A DNA stretch of 64,000 nt from Enoplolaimus lenunculus (lineage: Eukaryota; Nematoda; Enoplea; Enoplida; Thoracostomopsidae): the NCBI GenBank assembly GCA_030248215.1, contig JASANG010002439.1, positions 112,115 to 176,114 of the forward strand. Direction: 5' to 3'. Of this stretch, positions 1 to 11,000 are shown in pieces. The stretch's first letter is position 1. Each line of letters begins with the position of its first letter. The position numbers and the translations under genes are program-made. The notes beneath the pieces are model-generated. The model made no database searches. It saw only the letters and a list, made by a program, of their open reading frames with translations, and was not told the origin of the DNA.

Positions 1-500
1 AAAAAGTCCTAATTTAGGCTTATAAACTATGCTAATATGCAAATTATCTATTAGCTAACTGCCCAATTATCGGTTTTGGAGGTTTGTAAACAGTCTACGC
101 AGATTCCTCGCACCCAAAAACCCTTTAATGCGAAAATTAGATTGCTTCTAACTGTAATAATTAGAGAAATATTGTGGAAAGTCCTAATTTAGGCTTAATT
201 TATTATGCAAATTAGCCTGTAGCTAACAAACGGCTTAAAATTTTAAAATCCCAATGCGAGGTTAACGCTCCAGAATAATTGGCTTTCAAACAAAAAAGTT
301 TATCAAAATCGGTTCGGCCGTTCCTGAGATTCTTTTCGGACGGACAGACGGACAGACGGACGGACGGACATCCACCTTTCGACCCCCAAGTACAAAACAT
401 AAAACGCTTCGCGAAAATCAGGAGGGTCGGCCAAAAACGCAACGTCCGGTGGCACATTTTGTACCATACGTGACCTACAACCAACTAGTATATAATTAAC
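1..500. repeat. Dispersed repeat block at window start
   Basis: The motif AAGTCCTAATTTAGGCTTA occurs at about 5 and again at about 180 as an imperfect direct repeat. A GGACGGACA-type short tandem repeat follows at about 339-371. The stretch 420-500 (GGTCGGCCAAAAACGCAACG and then a TTTTGTACCAT motif) is a partial copy of the 320-bp element found complete near 21713 and 36681. The small reading frames here are made of this repeat and are not genes. Confidence 0.6.
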
Positions 501-504
501 AGGG

Positions 505-1680
505 TCCAATCTGCTATTAAGGCCAATTACTAATTGGCGCAGGCCAATTATTAACTATCCCAGGCCAATTAGTGTTTAATGTAATAGCTGTTTTGCCAAG
601 GGTAAACTTTCATAGTGTACGTCCAATCACATTTAATTATTCTATCAGACGCAATACCAATTAAGTAATCAGGGTTAGTTGTTATGTACTGTTATATTTA
701 TTTGGTCAGACGCAATACCAATAACCAATTGGCGTCCGTTTCTAGGCTGACCTGGTATTTCCTTACAATAGCGGATTAGCCTAGGTCAGTTGGTTATTCT
801 TCTGACCTGAATAGCAGATTGTCCTACAACATATATATCGTTCAGCTAGCGAAGCTTACACTGAGCCGCTTGTAGTATACTTATTCGTGTGCGAAATAAA
901 TACCATTTTAAGCTTTGTTACGAACCCTAATGAAACGGTAAACACTAGTGAGTTTGCGCATCAGAAAATGTGTCATCAACGAAAATGTTACCACAGGACT
1001 AGCTATCACAGCTTACCTCTTAAAATTCGCGTAAAATGCCGCATTTAAATTGATTGACTGATTTTTTTATGTGTTTCAGTAGTTTAATTAGGCAAACATC
1101 AAGTGATATACCCAAATCTAAAGTATTTAAATAGCTTTGAATGCAAACGAAGTTTATTAGCCAGTTTATTTTCTAGCAATTTTTTCATTTTGTCGCTTAA
1201 AAGGTTTCCAAAGCTTCTGAAATTGATAAAAGACAATAAATATCAAATTTACTGTTATCGTTAGATAACGAAGTAAGTTTGTGTTTGGTTTAATTACTTT
1301 ATTCAATTGTAAAAAAACTGTTGTTTGAAAGGTATTGGGTCAGAAGTCTGCGTAACAATCCGGCCGCCCATCCACAAGACGTTCTATTGCATAAGAGAAT
1401 CAACCCAGGGCACGTCGCGTTTTTTCTTTGAATTTGATTAATATTCTTATTAGACTATACCTCTTATCATCAGTTTAGAGATAGGTTTTCAAACTGGCCA
1501 TCCCTGTAAATTGTGGGTTTGATAATTAGCATAGAAGTAAAATAAATGAAATGCTAAAACTGCATTTAATTTAAAACTTCGGCATTCTATTTGTTTCAAT
1601 GTTACAAGATCTATCACCAACTGGCGATAGGTGCAACCCACATTTGAGAATACGGGCAAAGACGGTTAGCAAGTGCAAGG
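505..1680. other. Non-coding stretch upstream of the ZP gene
   Basis: From 510 to 800 there are degenerate direct repeats built on AGGCCAATTA and GACGCAATACCAAT. From about 830 to 1680 I see no gene, clear transposon terminus or RNA gene. Confidence 0.4.
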
Positions 1681-1689
1681 GTTGCGCTA

Positions 1690-1875
1690 TACTTGACGTC
1701 CGGCGCCGTCCGTCACCGTGCGTGATCGTACGGCGCCGGCTGCCACCGTGCGTCATCCGTACGGCGCGGTCCGTCATTGTTCGTACCATAAGTTATCGCG
1801 CGTGAGTTATTTGCGTACGATACCGTTACGGTGACGAACGGTGCCGTACGGGTGACGGGCGGCCCCGGACGTCAA
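1690..1875. repeat. GC-rich inverted repeat (CCGTACGG/CCGTCAC family)
   Basis: Two GC-rich halves, one rich in CGTCCGTCACCGTGCG and the other in CGGTGACGAACGG, are roughly reverse complements and would fold back. A second copy lies at 6536-6662. It looks like a foldback non-autonomous element. It lies about 150 bp upstream of the first coding exon of the ZP gene, so a promoter role cannot be excluded, but the second copy in an intron argues for a mobile repeat. Confidence 0.5.
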
Positions 1876-2028
1876 CAAAAGTAAAACGCATCCCTTTAAC
1901 TTAGCTGAATTTTTCTATTTTAGAAAATTTCTTCGTCACAATCGTTTATGCAATAGATTGTGAAACGAATTAAATGCTAATATAAAATTAATATTTTTTG
2001 TTATATTTAAAAATAGCAATTCAGAGTC

Positions 2029-5000
2029 ATGTTGTTTGAAAGCTGGAAAAGCAATGCATCGTTCGGATTATTGATGTTCTGTTTTGCATTGAATGTTCAG
2101 GTAAAGTGGCTACACTGCACAAAAATGTGAGTCAAATTGACTCTTTCCGAAATAGACTCTCCGGAACTACACAAACTGAGCCAAATTCGACTCCATCATC
2201 AGAGTCAAATTCGACTCACTGAGTCGCACGTTTGACTCTGGCGGAGTCGAATTTGACTCAGTTTGTATAGTCACCTAGAGCCGATTTTGGATAGAATCAA
2301 TTTGATTCACCATTTCTTGCAGTGTATGCAACCCAGAACATGATTTGTTGTAGTTTACGTTGAACGAGTGGTCTATCACCTATGTTTTCCGCTCACAAAT
2401 TATTCGTCATTCAATCGTAAGTTTCTGAATGTTTCAACAAATCGTGCTTATGCGGGGTTCACGTTATAACCGGGGCAGCTTGGGACACGTTTTGTCCCTA
2501 TTAGACTATTGGGTAACATTTTGTCTGCTTGTAGACCCCATATCGTACTCAAAAATTCGTATTTGTCTGCTAATATCATTTATTAGCACCCGAAAATTAC
2601 ACTGTCCCGCTGAATATCATATGATATTCGTTGTAATTTTGGAATATCATATGATATTCGCATAAATGTCTGTTAGTATCACGTGATATACCGTCGCTTG
2701 TATACATTGATCGTTTGAGAGCGGTGGTTTGTAAGTAAATGTCATATGACATTCGAGTTTTGTCTGTTGACCCGATGTAAGAGCCCGAATTTTAACGTTG
2801 ACGTCGAATCAACATGGGACAAACCGTGTTCCGCCTGCCCCGGTTATAACGTGAAGCCCGCATTAGGTTTGCCCGGAACATCTCCAAAACTTAATTTTTG
2901 GGTCATTTCGAAGTTGAGAGCGATTTGTTTTTCATTGTAGAACTCGAGGCTGCTCGAACTCCCTTTCAGTTAATTATCGAAGTAAACTTTTGTCGAGTAC
3001 GGGAAAATCTTTGACAACGATGAACCGATGACGCGGTACCAATACTGGACAAATATGGGGGATCCACCAGAAATTCCTGTTCATCCATTTTGGAACGGCC
3101 TGAAAAAATTTTGATGGTGTTTTCGATACGTATGGAAAATTATTTCCAAAAATCATTCTTGTGTAGTGCTTGCGGTTAATTGTGTTTTCAATATTTTTGT
3201 TCCAGTTTCGCTACACATACGGACAGTCAAACAACGGATTATGTAAGTTGAAACATACGCAATGTACTGTGTATAACACAGGCCAGTAGCCACAGGGTGG
3301 CCGAGATAGACTCAGACCACCCTGGAATAATTTTGGCCCCCGTCCCACTACAAAATGTTCAAACTTGCTTGTAAGTCATCGAAAACCCATGTATGCCGAT
3401 CTTGAATAATTTTTAGCCCCCCCTCCTTAGTTATGTGAGCTGACAATGGGCCTGTTTTAATACCCGGTTTAAGCAATACACTGACACGGATTTATTGGTC
3501 ATAGTTGTAGAAAATTAGAACAGCAGTTAGAAACAATTGCTTTATCCAATCAGAAACACTTCCTTACATACGCTATTGCCACAGTTTTGAAAAGCTGGCG
3601 AATCGGATGTGAGCAGGTAACGCCGAAATAGATGAGCCATCAAATCAGATAAGGAATTTCTACTTTTGGTTGGCGATTGTGTACGGCCGCTGCGTGAATC
3701 CAGATATATATGTTCCCGGGTGCCTAGTATCTATGAATTTGATTTGAAGTCAAATACTGTTCAATGTTTTCAGTCGAAAAAGTAGTATGCGGCAAAGACA
3801 ACGTCACGTACATGAGTTTTAATCCGGATAATGCATTTTTGAACCAATCTTTGATAACTGTTGTCTATGGAGGCTCAAATAGCGTTTGGTTGAAATCAAA
3901 TTGCCAACTAAGCTACGTTCGAAATTTCGTAACAGACGCAAATGACACGTTCAATTATGCAACATGTGAAATTCCAATTACAAAAATTCAGGTGAGACGT
4001 TATACAGAGGCATGAATCAGGTGTGATTTTAATAGGAAATATGTATGAAAAGCCTGAGTACTAACTGGTTCACTTGTTTCCGTAATTTCGTTGCAGCCAG
4101 CATTTTCCCAAAAAAAACTGGATCACAATTTGCTAAAGTGCGTGATGCTGCACAATTTCATTCTATACGTGGAAAGGATGTTATTATTTTTAGATCTGTT
4201 ACGTTTTCTTACATAACTGCAATACTATAAGATTAGATTTTAGACTATTTTTTACTTACGCTTAAACTGATCCTTTTAGGCTTAGGAATTAGGAAACTGT
4301 TTAATTGAAAGGCTACGGCCGTAAAAGTAGCATTGACGGATGAAAAAATGTGGTGAAAAAATGTGTGGTTCACCACAAGTCTCAGAGTGTAAACGCATAC
4401 TAAAAATAACGAAAACGGATATTGATCAAACTAATGGAAACGAAATAAAAAGCGAATATTGAACTATAAAAGTTTCAAAGATGTTTTATTTTTCCGCAAC
4501 CACAATTGATGCATGCAAATATTTACCGGGTTTTCTTAAATTTTGAAAAAAATTGCGGATGCACCGAAATGCTTCAGAGTAGCCTTCTTGATGCCATAGG
4601 TGATAAACGTTTTATTTACTTGTGGCTATTCCCTCCCAAGTTGAAATCCTGGCTATGCTTACGCTAAGTTCGCGTCCAAGAGATCGTAGACTCTTGGTGT
4701 CATTACTTATTACACAAAACAATTTCAAATAGAAACTACAAAAGTTTGTTGAAATGATAGAAATTTGTGTTTTTTATCGCCCATATAAACAGTATGAACC
4801 TAAGCCTACGACTAAGTCTAAGTTTAAATGTAAGCCTCATCGTGAGCGTAAAATCCTATGTTCAAGCCGAGAACTTTTTGCCCAAGTAAAACAAGCGGCC
4901 TGCCTTAGTATAAGCTTAAATATAAACTTAAAACCTAAACCTACGACTAAAGTCTAAGTCTAAACGTAAGCCTAATCGTGAGCGTAAATCCTATGTTTAA

Positions 5001-8000
5001 AAGCCGAATTTTTTCAGTCTCTAAATAATCACTCCATAGCAATGTTTCTCAGCTGGGCAAACTTTATACACCTGACGTGGGTTCATTTGTTTGTTTGTTT
5101 TACAGCTTCCGACCAATGACAGTCATGTCATTCAAATCGCACGTGTGCCTTTATATTTAAATCACACAAATGATAACGGGGTCAGTGAATACTTGACAAG
5201 TGAATTGTTTTGTCAATATGACACCCGGACGCATACAGGATCTGGCACAACCATACATGGCGGGGGGTAAGTTTAAGAACACTGCGTTTATTCATGCGGG
5301 TGTAATAAATTTGTGACATTGGTCTATGTAAAGAACAGGGCCGTAACTGTAGTAAAAACATATTGCTAAGCCCGAGCCTAATTCTTAACGTATGGATAAG
5401 CTTATACCTAAGTTTAAGCATAAGCCTAAACGTACGATTACGCTTATAGCTATGCGTAAGCCAAGCTTAACTGTAAGCGTACGGGTATAAATTTATACCT
5501 AAGCTTAAGCGTAAGCGTACGGATAAGCGTATACCTAAGCATAAGCCTAAGCAAAAGATTAGTCTAGAGGTTAAAACTTTTCTTTATTGCAGTTCGCAGA
5601 AAAACGGTTCGCCCTTGATCTTTGCATAGACCCGTGACAAGCATTGATCTTGAATTACGGAAACTGAGTCAAATTTTGACTGCGGTACGGCATAAATTGC
5701 CAAAAATCCACTCACCGTATTTACAATATTAACTTGAATAAGTGTTTAAGTATGACGGCTGCAAATCGATCATCTACAAGCGAAGTTCTTCGCAACTGTA
5801 TGCCGCACAACAAACTAAACCTTATTTAAGCCCTATTCACACGTGCAAGTTTTGCAACAAAACTTGCACGTGCAACTTGCACTCGCAAGTTTGGTCACAA
5901 AGCAGCTTTGAAGTTCGTGCAGCTGCAGTTTATTCACTGGAATTTATGTGATTGGTCAATCAGAATGTTTCTTTTGAAAATACTTGCAACTGCAAGTATT
6001 TCGTGCCAGTTGTAGATTCGAGTTCTCGCTACAAAAACTTCCACGTGTGAGCTGGGTTGTATGCAAGTTATTGTTGATTCTGCAGTCAAATGCTTTCACA
6101 TTTGTGCATCTGAAATTAATTTATATATTGCAATTCGGAAAATAGTTGTTGATATTAACGTGTGGGGTTAATTTAGGTCCGTTAATGTTTTAGTAACGGG
6201 TTTGTAGCATACTCCAGCTTCAGATTCAAAAACACCATCTGGCCCAGGAATTTTTAAGAAAATTATGAGAAGTATTTGGTCACGTACCGATTTCGTAAAG
6301 GCACTAAACATTAAATATAACTAGAAACCGTCACAAACACTCATTTTTGCCTGTATTTGGTGTGCTCACACGAATTGTTCATAAGCAAGACGAAGTCTAC
6401 CATACCAAACAATTTTGAAACCAAAGATGTCTCTTGTTTGAAGCTGTGAAGCGCATTGCGAGGCATTAATGCTGACACCAATTATGCTATACATAGCACT
6501 GAAGCAGGCTAGGAAGAGCACCCACAATTCGGGTGTGCGTAGTCGGTCACCGTCCGTCACCCGTACGTCGCCGTCATTACCCTCGGTCACCATACGTTAT
6601 CATACTTGAGTGACTTTCGTACGATACCGCACGGTGACGGACGGCGCCGTACGGGTCAGCAAATCGAGCTGTAAAAATGTGTTGATGTTCGACCCACACC
6701 ATTAACTGGCTCCAAAGCAACAAGTCCCATCGCTTATTGGTGATAGGTGCTACACGCAATCGAGAATAACTGCCCTAGGATCAGTGCCGGAGAATGAGGA
6801 ATGTGCACTGTCTCAAACATCTGGGTGGGGGCTTTCAACGCAGAAGCGGATCCAGGTGGTAGGGCCAGTGCCGCGTCAGAGGTATCAAAGGCCCGGATAA
6901 ATAAGCCATTAGCAAGACAAAGCTCAATTTGACTTGCGCCGAAGAAGCGCATTTTTTAAAATACAAGATTTCCAAGCCTTCCAAGTCTGAATAGTTTAAA
7001 ACATTCAGATCGGTAATTCAATAGTGTTGAAAAACTAGCGAGCGAAGCGAGCTAGAAGCTAGACGCATTTCAAAAGTACCGCACAGTTTTTGTATAAACT
7101 GATTGACGACCTCTATTAGGGATGGGGCCCCCCAAATGGAGGGTATATGGGTGGTAGTTTCGGCCGTATCGCGGCTCCAACAGATTATCAGCACTCGTTT
7201 AAGTGCTCCGGTTCTCGTTAACCCCACTGTTGAATACGCCCCTAGTACTGGCTCAAACGACTACAGAGTTCACTGTCGGATTCAGTAACTTCTGACAGTA
7301 GAGTTCGCAAAATATATTGCTGAAAGTTTTCGCGAGCTTCTGAAGCAACGAGAAAAATGAAATTTTTCGAACGTAAAAGCAAAAAGTAGTATGATAGAGA
7401 CCTTATCATTTTATCATATAAAAAGTTTTTGATGGAAACGTCCCGTCGTCCGCTTACTGGATCCGCGTGTAATAGCATTTATGTTGTCGTTGTTTCAGCG
7501 GCGGCAGTGGCGGTGGGGGTCACAACAGTAATGGTACTAGACTCGGTGATATGATCAGTATCAAAGTATACAAAGCGCCAAGCTTACAAGATACCGGAGC
7601 CCTTGTGCCTCCAAATACTCCTGTGGTCAAAACAGCTCAACTTGGCGAAAAATTATCGCTTGTCATTACGTGTGATTCTGACTGTCAAGGTGGCATATTT
7701 TAAACATATAAATTTCACTTATAAATTCTAGCTTGAAGTTGATCTGTATTTAGACTAAGTTAAACCCAGGGTGCAACCGGAGGTGCGAAAGAAACTCGGA
7801 GGTGAAGGTCACCAATTTTTCAAGAAGTTGGGGTCAAAACCACAGCCGAAGGCGAAGCAAAAAATTAGGTAACAAAAAAGTTATGTTAGGATTGCTTTAG
7901 TTTTACAATAACCTACAAAAATTTGCCAAAAATTCGGTTTTAAGTATTTTTTAAGAACAGCGCAGCTCAATGAGAAATAAAACTGTTACAAAAATACGAA

Positions 8001-11000
8001 AAAATTTTATCACCAAAATTGCCAGAACCTCCGACAAAAATTTCCGTCAGCCGCGCAGCGACTTGTATGCAGGTACACTGCAAATAAATTATTGAGCGCC
8101 TAAGAGTTTAAAAATAGAAGAAAGTAGAATAGTAAAGAAAATTTCTCGAGCAAAGCAAACGATAATGCAGTTGTAAAATTTTTAAATTTTACATCAAATT
8201 TAAAGGTTCGTTGCAAATATTTATTAATTTTGTGGGTCTGTTTAGGTTTGAGGGGCCGTGCATTTGTGGCCATATTTTGGGGGCTAATTATTGCAACTAG
8301 CATGACAACCTTCGAACCGGTGTCAGTAATAACCTATAAATGGTACAACTCTCCGCCAAGTTCATTAAAAAAGTTTGGTTGTTATTTTAAGCGCAAACTT
8401 TGGTTGTTATTTTAAGCGCAAACTTTGGTTGTTTTCGATATGCGATACATGTTATATTTGGGGCAGCTTGGGACATGTTTTGCTCTAGGATTGGAATACT
8501 GGGTAACATTTTATCTGGTTATTAAACAAGCCCAAGATATTCGACATATTGTCTGCGAACATCATATGATATGTTTGTAATATCACTCATTCCAGATGAC
8601 TACAGGCAAATCATTCCGCACTTTTGTGTGTTCAGCAATAAAGCAACAATGGACGATGATACAGCTGCGACCCTACCGTTCGTTGACAACAAGTAAACTT
8701 GAGACATTAACAACTCGTTCTAAAATGAACGTTTACTGTTGTCATCTGAGATCTAAGTTTATACTGCAACTCGAACCCCACAACCTGAAGTACGAGGTGC
8801 TTACGGTTACCACTTAGCTAACGGTTGTCTGACGCTCAGGTCCTGAGGCCGCTCGCGCACGTCTTGTGATGATTTTGTACTACACAAACGCGTTTTAATT
8901 GTTAAACTCTGTAAGCTATTTATTATATCACATATACACGGTTCGCACAGTTGCTCATAGTTGACTCAATTTAAGAAGGGATCAAATTTTACAAAAATTC
9001 GATGCGAAACGTTTTGGCTACGGTATAGAACAGGGCCGGAACGTTTTTCTACGCGGCTGTAATAGAGTCAACTTAAGCTTTAGGCTAACTTTTTTCTTAG
9101 GCTTAAGCTTAGGCGTAGGCTTAAGAATACGCTTACACTACTCTTCCGACCCTGTTCTATACATTGGCCAACGTTTTATAAATGTTCGTAAAAATCTTTA
9201 GCGATTCTGAATCCGGGTTTGGATCCGGATTTTGATTAAAAAAATTCCGGGTCCGGATTTGTCTTTCGATTTGAAAACATTCGAGTCCGGGGTTTGCATT
9301 TTGATTTGACCCTGCTCTGCGTGAAACCCTGTCAGAGCTGCGCGATACAAAAGTTCCCACTATTTTTAGATGTCCAAAATCAGTTGGAAGTGGAAATTCG
9401 GCGATTGTAAGCCGGTGGGAAGCGTTCAATAAAGGTTATCAGTATCGCATCGACTGGTCGGCATTCAAATACACACAACAAAGTCAAGTTTATGTTCATT
9501 GTGTAATGGATGCATGCATTGATGATAAGCAGTGCAATCCACAACAACAGGTAACGCGTTTGAGATTTTTGCGAAGGACATTTTAGATGTTTTTCAGCTT
9601 ATACAAAAAACCCTCTTCGAAATTTTAGCCAATGTAAAGAACAGGGCAGAACAGTATTATAAGCGTAATCCTGAGCCTAATCCTAAACCTAAGGCCAAAC
9701 CTCAGTGTAAGAATGAGCATATTCCTAAGCCCAAACCTAAGCCTATTAGCCTAAGCCATGCAAAAAAATTAGTCTAAAGCGAAAGCTTACTCTATTGTAG
9801 TCTCACAGAAAAACTGTCCGTCCCTGATCTTTTGTCGGGCGACGAATTGTCGTGATACGAAATATTTAAGGGCTGTAATTGGAAAATTAATGGTACGTTA
9901 TCAATTGATAATACGAAAGCCCTGAAACATTTGATTAAACGATATGTCGGCAAAAATGGTTTGAAAAACGGTTACACGATTAAAAGTGCTCAAATTGATA
10001 CTGGTGGCGGCGGATCTGGTGGTAAGTCTCTTTACTTCTATGATGGACAAATGGGTCGTTCGAAACCGCCCCAGAGCAATGTGCACAGCAGGCTGTTAGC
10101 CAGACGGGGGTTACTGTAGTGGCCCGAATAAGAGTGGACTGATATTTATTTGGCCTCTCCAGAGGGTACCTCCCCCTGTTGTTCGGTTTCTGACTGTTAT
10201 TTATTTTGAACGCCCTCAGCCACCCTTTGTAACTGATATATAACCGGTATTGCAGCTATCCGTTGAACCGGTATTGCAGCTATCCGTTGAATTAAAAGTT
10301 TTGTGCCTTGCATCAAAAGCTTCAGCGATAGTGCGAGGCTATACTTGGAATGTTACTTTCAAAACTAAGTACGCTTAAAAGTTTCGAACTTAACTTTTTT
10401 GCTCCAGGAATAATTTAGGTGCTACAATTAGGGATAATTGACATTTATGGACTCTAATTATGGTTTAGGGACTCTATCCGCTTAAGGAGTCATATTAGGG
10501 ATACTAACCCTACTGATGGGGACTCAAAATGGGACCCCCTCTTAGTACTTCCTCTTATCCGGGTCACTGCAGTAAGTGGTTTAACCTCAAGAAAAGCTTT
10601 GACAAACCTGGAAGTTTCAGCTTTCCATGTAAGTCTTGCGAAATCAACAACAGGTTCCATACTAAAAAAGTGTCGGCTTCCGTTAGCTTGTGGAGTTGGC
10701 TATAGACCTCCAGCATAGTAGTGCAACGATCCAGTACCTGTAAATCTGGAGAATCCGGTTTGCATTTCCACCGCCTGAACTGTCGAGAAATAAACTTGAT
10801 AATAATATATACAATCTGCCTACAAAGCTGACTTTAAAGTCTTATAACAAACATAAAACGCTGTGAAAATTCCTTGAACCACATTCCATATACCGCATAC
10901 TAATGAGCAACTCATTGTAAACTGTGCACGCGAAATAATACACTACTAGTCAGCTGGTTTTTCGCAAGGCGCAAAAGTAAAGCATTAAAATTTGCATGTA

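Noticed and set aside
5827-6058. A CRISPR array or regulatory palindrome cluster (regular GCAGCTGCAA motifs)
   Set aside because: The same block recurs with inverted ends at five other places in an animal genome, so it is a MITE family.
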